A program made the position numbers and the translations under genes. Below, piece by piece: positions 9,112 through 16,503 of a DNA stretch of 64,000 nucleotides. Source of the DNA: Acidipila sp. EB88 (lineage in GTDB: Bacteria; Acidobacteriota; Terriglobia; Terriglobales; Acidobacteriaceae); NCBI RefSeq assembly GCF_003858395.1, contig NZ_QWEV01000005.1:2852001-2916000 (forward strand), given 5' to 3'. The notes below the pieces were generated by a model, which was not told the origin of the DNA, searched no databases, and saw nothing but the letters and a program-made list of their open reading frames with translations. The number at the start of each line of letters is the position of its first letter. The first letter of the stretch is position 1.

Positions 9112-10245
9112 GTGTCCGATTCAGCAGCAGCTTCTTCCGCAGCAGCAACCACTTCCGCAGCAATCACGCCCGGCGGGTTTACCCCGTTGACCTCCCCGCA
9201 TCGTCGCTACAACCCGCTTGCCCAGCAATGGGTGCTGGTGTCGCCGCAGCGCACGCAGCGGCCGTGGCAGGGGGAGGTGGGCACCGTGGCGGCGTTCGGC
9301 ACGGTGCACCATGACCCAGCCTGCTACCTGTGCCCCGGCAACCCGCGGGCGGGCGGCGCGCAGACGCCGAACTATGAGCACGTGTACGTGTTTGACAACG
9401 ACTATGCGGCGATCCTGCCGGAGGCGCCAGCGGCGATGCCTACGCCCTCGCCGCTGCTGCGCGGTGAGCCGGAGAGCGGACGCTGCCGGGTGCTGTGCTT
9501 TCATCCGGACCACTCACTGACACTGGCGCGCATGGAGCGCGGGGACGTGGAACGGGTCGTAGATGCGTGGGTGGGACAGGACCTGGAGCTGAGCGCTGAT
9601 CCAAACATCCGGTATGTGCAGATCTTTGAAAATCGCGGCGCAATGATGGGGGCGAGCAATCCGCACCCGCATGGGCAGATCTGGGCGACGGCACATGTGC
9701 CAGATGAGCCGGCGAAGGAGGCGGTGGCGCAGGCCGAGTACTTTGCGGAGCATGGGCGCTCGCTGCTGCTGGACTACGTGGCGCTGGAAGCGGAACAGAA
9801 GGCGCGCATCGTTTGCGAGAACGACGCGTTTTTGTGCGTGGTGCCCTGGTGGGCGGTGTGGCCGTTTGAGACGCTGGTGCTGCCGCGGACCGAAGTGGCA
9901 AGCCTCCAGGCGTTTTCGCCAGCGCAAAAGGCGGGACTGGCGGACATCCTCCAGCAGATCGCAATCCGGTACGACAACCTGTTCGAGACGAGCTTTCCGT
10001 ACACGATGGGCTTTCATGGAGCGCCGTGCGATGGGGCGGAGCACCCGGGGTTCCAGTGGCATGCGCATTTTTATCCGCCGCTGCTGCGCTCGGCAACGGT
10101 GAAGAAGTTCATGGTGGGCTTCGAGATGCTGGGCATGCCGCAACGGGACATCACGGCGGAGGGTGCGGCGGAGCGGTTGCGGGCTGTGTCCGGGGTGCAC
10201 TTTACCAAGCACAAGAGCCAGGGCCCGGCAGCCGAGGCGCGGTAG
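9112..10245 (+). CDS. galT: Galactose-1-phosphate uridylyltransferase
   Basis: GalT swaps UMP between UDP-glucose and galactose-1-phosphate in the Leloir pathway. The catalytic motif NPHPHGQIW is present, as are the zinc-binding YLCPGNPR segment and the C-terminal GFHGAPCDGAEHPGFQWHAHFYPPLLRSATVKKF region. The 377-residue length is normal. Start GTG at 9112 is supported by GAGGAG about 5 bases upstream; a Ser/Ala-rich leader of about 20 residues precedes the conserved region. galK and galE are not nearby. An HNH endonuclease gene begins 3 bases after the stop. Confidence 0.93.
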   Translation: MSDSAAASSAAATTSAAITPGGFTPLTSPHRRYNPLAQQWVLVSPQRTQRPWQGEVGTVAAFGTVHHDPACYLCPGNPRAGGAQTPNYEHVYVFDNDYAAILPEAPAAMPTPSPLLRGEPESGRCRVLCFHPDHSLTLARMERGDVERVVDAWVGQDLELSADPNIRYVQIFENRGAMMGASNPHPHGQIWATAHVPDEPAKEAVAQAEYFAEHGRSLLLDYVALEAEQKARIVCENDAFLCVVPWWAVWPFETLVLPRTEVASLQAFSPAQKAGLADILQQIAIRYDNLFETSFPYTMGFHGAPCDGAEHPGFQWHAHFYPPLLRSATVKKFMVGFEMLGMPQRDITAEGAAERLRAVSGVHFTKHKSQGPAAEAR

Positions 10246-10248
10246 GGC

Positions 10249-10710
10249 TTGTCTACGCTGTCACGCATGGGCCCGAGCGCTGCCGAGCGCCGGGCCGAGC
10301 TGCATGCGGTGCAGGGTGGGTGCTGCTTTTACTGCGTTGCGCCGGTGCGGCTGCGCAGGCCCGGGGCTGCGGCGCTGCCGGGCGACGCCACGGTGGACCA
10401 CTTTGTGCCGCGGGCACTGGGTGGCGCAGACCACCATCGAAACTGGGTGCTGGCGTGCGCGGGGTGCAACCAGCGCAAGGGGCACGCACTGCCGGGGCTT
10501 GCGGAGATGCTGCGATGGAACATGCTGGCTGCGGAGTGGCCGCGCATCCGGCCGGTGGACCTGGCGTTGTTCGAGAGCCGGCGGTGCGTTGTGTGCGCGG
10601 GGTGGATTCACCCGATGCGGCTGGAAGCTTCGCTGCGGAGCGGACGTGCAACGCAGACCTGCCGGCGGGGTTGTGATGGGCTTTTGCCGGGCCAGGGTGG
10701 CTCCTGGTAA
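10249..10710 (+). CDS. HNH endonuclease
   Basis: A 153-residue protein with a compact HNH fold: GCCFYC and CAGCN cysteine pairs that would hold a structural zinc, catalytic DHFVPRALGGADHHRNWVLAC (His-Asn core) and a basic tail with a second Cys pair (CVVCAGW). The start may be TTG 10249 or ATG 10267. It follows galT by 3 bases and may be co-transcribed, though no functional link is evident. Such free-standing HNH proteins are common in acidobacterial chromosomes and need not be mobile. Confidence 0.85.
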   Translation: MSTLSRMGPSAAERRAELHAVQGGCCFYCVAPVRLRRPGAAALPGDATVDHFVPRALGGADHHRNWVLACAGCNQRKGHALPGLAEMLRWNMLAAEWPRIRPVDLALFESRRCVVCAGWIHPMRLEASLRSGRATQTCRRGCDGLLPGQGGSW

Positions 10711-10892
10711 TTGGCCCGGTGATCCGCCTGGGGGATCGGCCTGGTTCGAGTCGGTGTGCCTGGGCCTAGGCGCGAGGTTCGGAGTCCGGGCGCGGTCTTC
10801 AGCCCTGCATGAACGACACGAGGCGGCTCCGCGCCGACTGAGCGTGGCTGCCGCCTCTTTGCTACGGGTGTGCCTGGGCGCTTGGGTCCGTT

Positions 10893-11641
10893 TTAGCGGT
10901 AGCCGCCGGCGGCCTGCAGCAGGGAACCGCTGAGCCAGCCGGCATCGTCCGAGGCCAGGAGGCTGACGACGTCAGCGATGTCAGTTGGCAGGCCGGTGCG
11001 TCCGAGCGGGGTGCGCTGGATAGCGGCCTTTTCGAACTCTGAACCGATGAAGCCGCCGGCGATGGCGCCTTCGGTTTCGACCATGCCCGGGTTGACCGCG
11101 TTGACGCGGATCCTGCGAGGACCGAGCTCGCTGGCCAGCACCTTGGTGATGGTGTCGACTGCGCCCTTGGTGCCGCTGTAGACCGCCGAGGCGGCAGGGG
11201 CGAGCTCGCTGACGACCGAGCCGACGTTGATGATGCTGCCACCCTCGGCCGGGAACAGGGGCAGGGCCGCCTGCGAGGCGAAGAGCAGGCCCTTGACGTT
11301 GACGCCGAACATCCAGTCGATACTCTTTTCATCGATGGCCCGAGCGGGGCCATGGCGAAGACACCGGCGTTGTTGACCAGGATGTCGACCTTGCCGAATT
11401 TGTCCTTTGTCGCCTGGAAGAGAGCGTCGACCGCGCTTTTATCGGCTACGCTGCCGCCGACTACGAGAGCGGTGCCGCCCGATGCCTGGATCTCGCTGGC
11501 TACCTTGTCCGCGCCTGCCTTGTCGCTCGCGTAGTTCACTACGACGGAAGCGCCGTCGCTTGCGAGACGTTTTGCGATGGCCGCGCCGATACCCTTGGAC
11601 GCGCCCGTGACCACTGCTACCTTGCCTGTCAACTTTGCCAT
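10893..11641 (-). pseudogene. SDR oxidoreductase (glucose-1-dehydrogenase-like) with apparent frameshift
   Basis: The first frame from ATG 11641 gives TGASKGIG (cofactor motif) and VDILVNNAGVFAMAPLG. At about 11337-11341 one base is missing from a G/C run, and the continuation is in the next frame from about 11312 with MFGVNVKGLLFASQAALP, the catalytic VYSGTKG (Tyr-x3-Lys) and VNAVNPGMVETEG, ending at 10893. Restoring the base gives a normal protein of about 249 residues, so a sequencing error is plausible. The family uses NAD(P)H to reduce carbonyls or oxidise sugars; the substrate is unknown. Confidence 0.82.
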
Positions 11642-11820
11642 ACCGATGTTACCCCTTCAGATGGTGTCGATAGTTTGACGTTCATCGAAAGAGATGAGGG
11701 TGGGCGTCCATGGATTCAAGCGGTATGTGAAACGTGAGGTGCGGCCGGGTTGCTGCAGGTGGGTGCTGGTCGGCGTAGAGTGCGTGGTAGGGATGGTTAG
11801 GCGAAGCGAGCAGAGGGCGT

Positions 11821-11982
11821 GTGACGTGTAAGCGGTGCCGTGTTGCGATGGCGGAGTTGAAGGGGCATATCTACCACGGGAAGCGGAAGTTTCGCTGCCC
11901 GGGATGTGGGCGGGTCAAGATGAAGAAGCAGGGGAAGCGGTTCGTCAAGGGCAGGCACGAGCGCGGGTCGCACGAGGACTGA
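11821..11982 (+). CDS. Small basic zinc-ribbon-like protein (53 aa)
   Basis: A short frame from GTG 11821 to TGA 11982 encodes 53 residues with two CxxC knuckles (TCKRC at residues 2-6 and RCPGC at 25-29) separated by about 20 residues, then a strongly basic tail (KMKKQGKRFVKGRHERG). This is the pattern of a single zinc ribbon with a nucleic-acid-binding tail. An alternative ATG at 11848 would remove the first knuckle, so GTG is preferred. It lies just outside attL and so belongs to the host side. Function unknown. Confidence 0.5.
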   Translation: MTCKRCRVAMAELKGHIYHGKRKFRCPGCGRVKMKKQGKRFVKGRHERGSHED

Positions 11983-12059
11983 GTGCGCGCCTGGGCAGTG
12001 CAGCACCTGGGTTGGCAGGCCGTCGCGGAGGGTGGAGATGTTTGGGTGGGGCGGGGATG

Positions 12060-12109
12060 TGTGGTGAGCTCGCTGGGGCTCGAACCCAGGACCCATGCAT
12101 TAAAAGTGC
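12060..12109. repeat. attL: 50-bp direct repeat, remnant of tRNA-Lys 3' end
   Basis: Identical over 50 bases to 28067-28116. It carries the tRNA-Lys 3' half (T-arm, part of the anticodon arm) without the 5' half, so it is the displaced copy made by integration. Confidence 0.95.
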
Positions 12110-12119
12110 GTTCAAGTAC

Positions 12120-12149
12120 TGCGCAAGGATGCGCAATGGTGCGCAATCC
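12120..12149. repeat. Three phased decamer repeats beside attL
   Basis: TGCGCAAGGA, TGCGCAATGG and TGCGCAATCC follow each other without gaps, so TGCGCAA recurs exactly every 10 bases, about one helical turn. Position 11 bases inside attL suggests binding sites for integrase, excisionase or an accessory bending protein. Confidence 0.6.
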
Positions 12150-12231
12150 TCTCTAAGCACCGATGAAAACAAAGAAGTTGTGGGAATCTGCGTTGTTCTG
12201 AGTTGCACCGCGCTGCACCAGAAGCAGGAAC

Positions 12232-12253
12232 CAACAGCCATCAAAACAGCCAT
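12232..12253. repeat. Candidate integrase arm-type site, left end
   Basis: A 22-base sequence containing two direct copies of AACAGCCAT is found identically at the other end of the element (27979-28000). It lies about 120 bases inside attL. Matching short repeats at both ends are expected for the arm sites of a tyrosine integrase. Confidence 0.6.
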
Positions 12254-12294
12254 TTAGTCCCGGCACCATCATCCTTATATGTTGCGGGCTGCCA

Positions 12295-12441
12295 CTAGTG
12301 CATGTGTGGCCAGATCGAGTGCACGAGCTTGCCCAAGGCGTGTAGGTAAGGGACGCCTGCTCCAAGGCAGAGCGCCACTCCACCCAGGATCTCGGCGGTA
12401 CTGTTCTCCCTTGGTCGTTTGTGAGCCTTCGAATCGGACAT
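12295..12441 (-). CDS. Small putative membrane protein (48 aa), element left end
   Basis: A short frame from ATG 12441 to TAG 12295 encodes 48 residues: a polar basic N-terminus (MSDSKAHKRPREN) followed by a hydrophobic stretch (AEILGGVALCLGAGVPYLHAL) that could span the membrane once, then a short His-rich end. AAGGAG lies 7 bases before the ATG, a good ribosome site. No family is recognised. Its place at the left edge of the satellite is where accessory genes are usually carried. Confidence 0.5.
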   Translation of the reverse strand: MSDSKAHKRPRENSTAEILGGVALCLGAGVPYLHALGKLVHSIWPHMH

Positions 12442-12579
12442 GGCTGCTCCTTGTAAGACACTCGGCGCGATGCGTCCATGGAGTGTCTGAGAGCAGCCTA
12501 CAAACTATGGTGTGGTGGCGCTACATGACCATCGGCACATGCTAGTTGCATTCCACCCCAAGGTACTGTTATGGGCGGA

Positions 12580-12801
12580 TCACCGCTTGCCACCCTGAAT
12601 CAACTCAAAAGCCACCCTGCCCTCGTAGACCTCAGAAGGTCGGTACTGCCGACGCTCCCCGCACAAGGTGCAGGCGACCACTACGGCATTGTCAGGGACA
12701 GAGGCGACACCAGCCGCAATGGGTCTTTGGCATCCTTTGCAGTGGACGATGAGCAGGCTGCGACAAGGGGCACCATGGAAGGCCATGGCCAGAATATACA
12801 C
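12580..12801 (-). CDS. Small zinc-ribbon protein (hypothetical, 73 aa)
   Basis: Starting at GTG 12801 (or ATG 12786) it encodes up to 73 residues with HCKGC and CTLCG knuckles about 25 residues apart, then RRQYRPSEVYEGRV. The pattern is a single zinc ribbon, and similar stand-alone small proteins are frequent in bacterial genomes and phages. The alternative plus-strand frame over the same bases lacks any domain-like pattern. Function unknown; a DNA- or protein-binding accessory role is possible. Confidence 0.6.
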   Translation of the reverse strand: MYILAMAFHGAPCRSLLIVHCKGCQRPIAAGVASVPDNAVVVACTLCGERRQYRPSEVYEGRVAFELIQGGKR

Positions 12802-12839
12802 CTTCGCTTTATGTTCGCCTATCGGGTATTCTGCACTTC

Positions 12840-13043
12840 ATGGCCAGCCACCCCAGCCCCGAGCCCGAAACACGGGTGCAAGATCGTTTCGTGTCCACCA
12901 TCGTTATCGGAGCCTGCATCATTGCCGCCGTGCGCCTTGCTTGTGAGCCGGACATTGGCAAGTCCTCGCCCCGTCTTGCGTACGCCATTGGGGATTGCAT
13001 CAGTCTGGCCAGGACGATCTTCTATCGGGTGAGTCGGGGATGA
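12840..13043 (+). CDS. Small hypothetical protein with one possible membrane segment (67 aa)
   Basis: Begins at ATG 12840, divergent from the zinc-ribbon gene. Residues 19-33 (STIVIGACIIAAVRL) are hydrophobic enough for one membrane helix or a buried strand; the rest is polar. No ribosome site is obvious. Codon pattern looks coding, but the call rests on that and on the intact frame only. Confidence 0.45.
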   Translation: MASHPSPEPETRVQDRFVSTIVIGACIIAAVRLACEPDIGKSSPRLAYAIGDCISLARTIFYRVSRG

Positions 13044-13064
13044 AACGGTAACACTCTAGGTTTG

Positions 13065-13105
13065 TTGACTTTTTGCACTAAAGTGTGCTTGCGATGTAGA
13101 TAGTG
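13065..13105 (+). promoter_or_regulatory. Candidate promoter/operator for the plus-strand left-end genes
   Basis: A TTGACT hexamer at 13065-13070 is followed by an imperfect palindrome GCACTAAAGTGTGC and a TAGATAGT-like stretch near 13098. A good -10 at normal spacing is not clear, so this is tentative. The palindrome would suit a repressor overlapping the promoter. Confidence 0.3.
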
Positions 13106-13172
13106 CTCCACCTTCTTACACGGGGCATGTAGATTTGGCTTGCAAGCAAATCTGAACCACTTGGAGACACTA

Positions 13173-13442
13173 ATGCCCGCCATGAACCCCTTCTCTGACA
13201 ACATCCACCACACTCTGCCCATAGGCGAGCATCTTGCGGACCTTACAGGATTCTCCGAAGGCCACAACCTTGAAATATGCGACTCCAGCATCAGGGCTTA
13301 CGAACGGAAGATGATGGGGCCGAATGCTGACGTTCCTTATGAGGATTCTGATATGCAGGATGCCTACATTTTGTTCGCGAGGCTCCGCACGGCGCAGATA
13401 CGCGACGATAAGGAGCGCAATGCGCCGTACAGAAGGGGATAG
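13173..13442 (+). CDS. Hypothetical protein (89 aa), element left end
   Basis: ATG 13173 is chosen because GGAGA lies 6-10 bases upstream; an in-frame upstream start at 13140 lacks one. The acidic N-terminal part is followed by a helical, charged C-terminus (DMQDAYILFARLRTAQIRDDKERN). No family recognised. It is followed 32 bases later by another small gene with its own ribosome site, so the two probably form one transcript ending at the terminator at 13707. Confidence 0.6.
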   Translation: MPAMNPFSDNIHHTLPIGEHLADLTGFSEGHNLEICDSSIRAYERKMMGPNADVPYEDSDMQDAYILFARLRTAQIRDDKERNAPYRRG

Positions 13443-13474
13443 GCATGAACCACAAGTGTTTGGAGGTGTGAACG

Positions 13475-13690
13475 ATGTCAAATACGCAAATACTAGATGC
13501 CATTAAGCGGGCCAGACTTCAAGACAACGAGATCGTGCCTATCATGAAAACTCTTCTGCACTTCTTACAACGAGACATCAAAAATCCTTCGAAGTATGCC
13601 ATTCAAACAAAGCTGAACGAGGTGAGGGCCGAAAGCTACACCACCCCAGAGGAGCAAGCTGCGATAGAAAAGGATATGACTGGCCTCTAG
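13475..13690 (+). CDS. Hypothetical protein (71 aa), element left end
   Basis: A clear ribosome site (GGAGG, 8 bases before the ATG) supports the start. The product is a small, largely helical soluble protein (MSNTQILDAIKRARLQDNEIV...). No family recognised. In phage satellites genes at this end commonly encode interference or anti-phage functions; nothing in the sequence confirms that here. Confidence 0.65.
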   Translation: MSNTQILDAIKRARLQDNEIVPIMKTLLHFLQRDIKNPSKYAIQTKLNEVRAESYTTPEEQAAIEKDMTGL

Positions 13691-13706
13691 CCCAGAGACA
13701 AAAAAA

Positions 13707-13741
13707 GACCCCGCTCATCCGAAAAGGAAGGCGGGGTTTCT
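13707..13741. terminator. Bidirectional terminator between left-end genes and head module
   Basis: GACCCCGC (13707-13714) pairs with GCGGGGTTT (13731-13739, one G-T pair). A-rich sequence precedes the stem and T-rich follows it, so it can terminate both the plus-strand small genes and the minus-strand head operon. Confidence 0.8.
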
Positions 13742-14412
13742 TAGTTATTACCGAAGCTGAACGAAACGAACTTCTCCGAGTTCAGCAAAGCCTGCACCGC
13801 GAACGGCGGCTCCCTAAGGATCACTTCGCTTGTGGCGTTCCTGTTGTCGTAGAAGTGTCCCACGAGCATCAGGATTGCCAGCACAACCGACTGCGGACAG
13901 GTGTTCACCGTCGCACCGTCGCCGTAGCTTCCTGCCACGTAGGTGACCTGCACCGACCCAGGCAGGTAGTCCTGCGTGTAGGGCCAGAACGCACCAGGAA
14001 GGGGCACTATGCGAGCGGGTTGACTCGTGGTGTCCACGTAGTAGGCAGAAGGGCTCAGGGTTTGCTGAACTCCTGCCACGTCCAGGTAGGTGATGCTCGC
14101 GACGCTCTGGCACCTTGGAATGGGCAGCCGAATAGCAAGCTCGTTGTAGTAGGCACCTGAGTAGAAGTCATCCCGTCCGCGAGTGGGCAGAGTTCCGCCG
14201 CATCGGTAGACAGGGAAGTGGTCCAGGGACAACCGCCAAGTTTGATTAAAGAAGGCGCGGTTCGTGAGCCGTTCGGCATACTGCCGCGCTGCCGAGATGT
14301 AGGCAGTGATGAGCGTGTCATCGTCCGTGATGTCTACTCGCAGATGAGCCTTGGCGAGTTCAAGGGTCACCGGCTCTACAGTCGGTGGTGTCACTAGCTG
14401 GTAATTGAGCAT
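13741..14412 (-). CDS. Head-tail connector (HK97 gp6 / phiE125 gp8 family)
   Basis: A 223-residue protein. Its N-terminal part has the family pattern VTLELAKAHLRVDITDDDTLITAYISAARQYAERLTNRAF, and the C-terminal helices VVLAILMLVGHFYDNRNA and AVQALLNSEK are also typical. These adaptor proteins bind the portal ring and join the filled head to a neck or tail. It is the last gene of the head block, next to the capsid gene, as in HK97-like phages. No stopper or tail gene follows; the next feature is a terminator. Confidence 0.88.
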   Translation of the reverse strand: MLNYQLVTPPTVEPVTLELAKAHLRVDITDDDTLITAYISAARQYAERLTNRAFFNQTWRLSLDHFPVYRCGGTLPTRGRDDFYSGAYYNELAIRLPIPRCQSVASITYLDVAGVQQTLSPSAYYVDTTSQPARIVPLPGAFWPYTQDYLPGSVQVTYVAGSYGDGATVNTCPQSVVLAILMLVGHFYDNRNATSEVILREPPFAVQALLNSEKFVSFSFGNN

Positions 14413-14426
14413 GGGTCTCCAGGAGA

Positions 14427-14448
14427 GGGGCAGCCGTTAAGCTGCCCC
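14427..14448 (-). terminator. Hairpin between capsid and connector genes
   Basis: GGGGCAGC and GCTGCCCC form an 8-bp stem with a 6-base loop, starting 7 bases after the capsid stop on the minus strand. There is no T-run, so it is more likely a partial terminator or RNA-stability element that lowers connector expression relative to capsid. Confidence 0.55.
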
Positions 14449-14454
14449 AATCGA

Positions 14455-15636
14455 TTAAGCAGAGTGCTGCACGAGGTTCAGGATGGGAGCGATGCCGGTA
14501 TCAGCAACCGTGGCAAAGCCAGAGTTGCGGTGATAGCCGATGAAGCCCACTTCGCCCGTGTCCGCATAGCGTTCGTTCAGGCGCAGGATGGAGACATCAC
14601 CCGCGCTTCTCAGGATGTAGCCATCGGTAAGGCTGCCGAACTGCACAGCACCTACCGCGCCCGCCGTAGCGTTCGGGTGGTACTGGGAGATCACAACCGA
14701 CTTGCCCAGGATGGTATCGAGCGAATCAGTGTTGACCGAGGGAACGAACAGCGGACGGCCAAAACCATCCAGCACGCCGAGCAGACCACCACGAACCGTG
14801 GAGTTCATGACCCACGAAGCGCCGCCCATGTAGGCCGGGTCCAAGGCAGAGTACAGCGCCGCGAAGTCCGCATAGCCGACCGACGCAGGAGCAGCCGAAG
14901 TCGCGCCTGTCTCTGCCGTGGTGATGATGGACTGGAAGTTGCCGCTGGACGTGCCAGTAACAATTGCCTTTGCCAGACCACGCGCAATGCGCTTGCCGAA
15001 CGCCGAACGAATCCAGCTATCGAGATCGAACGCACTGTCCTGCAGTTCTGCCAAGCTCACTTTAATAACACCCGTGGTCATGAAGTCCACGTTGTTGATG
15101 AAGCCCGAAAACGCAGGGTCAACTTCACTCACCTGAACCGCTTCGCCAATCACCGTCGAGACGTTTGCCACGTCATTGACCAGGGCAACCTTCATCGGTT
15201 CACCGTTGGCGGTCTTCTTCTGACCGACCGCCGTGGTGAGCATGCCCCAAGCCTTCTGCGCTTCGATCAACTGAGGCAGCATGTCCTGAGAGATAAGCTG
15301 ACCCGTGTTGCCAGTCGTAAGGTCACGCTGCTCACGCAGGTTCTCAGCGTCGATCACGCCGAACTTCAGGTACTGCTCGAAAGCACGGCGCTCTGCCGTC
15401 TTCTCTGTGTTCGCAGTCTCGAAGCCAGCACGAGGCGGGCGACCCGCTGCACGCTGTTCTTCTTCGAACTTCGAGACGCGTTCCACGCGGGCGATGTCCT
15501 GCTCCAGGGTGTCCACGTCCGCCATCATCGTGTCGAACTGGCTCCGCTGCTCGGTGCTGGGGTTGGTAAGGATGAGCTTCTGTGCGTCGGTCATCAGCTT
15601 GTTACGCTTGTCTTTGAGTGCCTTGAGAGTTTCCAT
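14455..15636 (-). CDS. HK97-fold major capsid protein
   Basis: 393 residues from ATG 15636 (METLKALK); an in-frame upstream extension to 15711 is rejected as lacking a ribosome site and capsid similarity. Residues 1-65 are a charged coiled-coil delta domain (scaffold), followed by the HK97-like core with ENLREQRDLTTGNTGQLISQDMLPQLIEA, TVIGEAVQVSEVDPAFSGF, the spine and P-domain strands, and ASWVMNSTVRGGLLGVLDGFGRPLFVP. The delta domain would be removed by the adjacent prohead protease. Sequence is intact with no sign of decay. Confidence 0.93.
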   Translation of the reverse strand: METLKALKDKRNKLMTDAQKLILTNPSTEQRSQFDTMMADVDTLEQDIARVERVSKFEEEQRAAGRPPRAGFETANTEKTAERRAFEQYLKFGVIDAENLREQRDLTTGNTGQLISQDMLPQLIEAQKAWGMLTTAVGQKKTANGEPMKVALVNDVANVSTVIGEAVQVSEVDPAFSGFINNVDFMTTGVIKVSLAELQDSAFDLDSWIRSAFGKRIARGLAKAIVTGTSSGNFQSIITTAETGATSAAPASVGYADFAALYSALDPAYMGGASWVMNSTVRGGLLGVLDGFGRPLFVPSVNTDSLDTILGKSVVISQYHPNATAGAVGAVQFGSLTDGYILRSAGDVSILRLNERYADTGEVGFIGYHRNSGFATVADTGIAPILNLVQHSA

Positions 15637-15777
15637 TGTGTTCTCTTTTCGTTTTGAATTTGGGCGCAGGGCGTCCACCGACCCGGGCCGGGAGATCCTG
15701 CAGGCAGGCAAAATGGGCGCGATTTAACGCAAGCCTGTGAAGGCCCGTTCTGTCTGCCAGGGTTGTGGGTGGATTAC

Positions 15778-16503
15778 TTAGGAGCGGAGGGCAAGCTGAA
15801 GGCGCATGTAGCGGGCGACATCTTCAGGTTCAGGGGTTAGGGCGCGAGCTTCCGACTGCTCAGGGCAGCCGATGCAATTGGAATCGTCACAGTCCGCGTT
15901 CGAGCAGTCCGCGCAATTGCCGCCCAGGCATTCGGAGCAGTCGCAATCGCAGTCTGCGTCATCGTCCAAGTCGCGTGTGAGCAGGCTTCGAAGCTCATCA
16001 GGGCATGAGCGGAGATTCACTGTGCTGGATTCATACGCTGGGTTCGAAACTATGCTTACCTCTGCCAAAGAGGCCCTTGTGATTGTTCGCTTCGCTTTAT
16101 TTCCCTCTTTGCTCCAGGCTTGCTGGATGGGATTAAAGCCGAAGGACATACCGGACAGGTCGCCCCGAGTGAGTAGTTCTGCCGTGTCTGCTCCGATGGG
16201 GCTATTGGGCAGAGTGGCATGGAACTTCAGGCCGTGGGAGTCTTCTGACAAGGTGAGTGTCTTTGAGGATGTACGGGCTAGCAGAAGCTTGGCATCGTGT
16301 TCACGAAGCAAACGAACATCGTTCGCTGCGATGGAATCACGGAAGCAATTAGGGGCGATGTACTCGATAAAGCCCATGTCGCAGGAGGGTTTACCAAACA
16401 CAACTGCATACCCTTCGATGGTCTTGCCGTCTCCTGCCACGCGAACTTCTTCTACGGCAGAACGTACTTCAATGGTGTGTCCAGGTTTACGATGCTTGGT
16501 CAT
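15778..16503 (-). CDS. HK97 family prohead protease with cysteine-rich C-terminal segment
   Basis: 241 residues. The protease core covers roughly residues 10-170: EGYAVVFGKPSCDMGFIEYIAP, LREHDAKLLLARTSSKTL (candidate catalytic His), GDLSGMSFGFNP and LAEVSIVSNPAYESS (candidate catalytic Ser). Unusually, about residues 180-215 are packed with Cys and Asp: CDCDCSEC, NCADCSNADC and SNCIGC, some 10 cysteines in 35 residues. This resembles a metal-binding cluster, perhaps tied to self-assembly or to timing of proteolysis. It overlaps the portal gene by 17 bases. Confidence 0.9.
   Translation of the reverse strand: MTKHRKPGHTIEVRSAVEEVRVAGDGKTIEGYAVVFGKPSCDMGFIEYIAPNCFRDSIAANDVRLLREHDAKLLLARTSSKTLTLSEDSHGLKFHATLPNSPIGADTAELLTRGDLSGMSFGFNPIQQAWSKEGNKAKRTITRASLAEVSIVSNPAYESSTVNLRSCPDELRSLLTRDLDDDADCDCDCSECLGGNCADCSNADCDDSNCIGCPEQSEARALTPEPEDVARYMRLQLALRS

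Noticed and set aside
12153..12479. Minus-strand ORF of 108 residues at the left end
   Set aside because: It overlaps a better-supported 48-residue gene with a ribosome site and its composition is not protein-like; its end only reads through the arm-site repeats.
12571..13032. Plus-strand ORF of 153 residues
   Set aside because: It is antisense to the zinc-ribbon gene and in another frame over the 67-residue gene, and shows no domain-like pattern.
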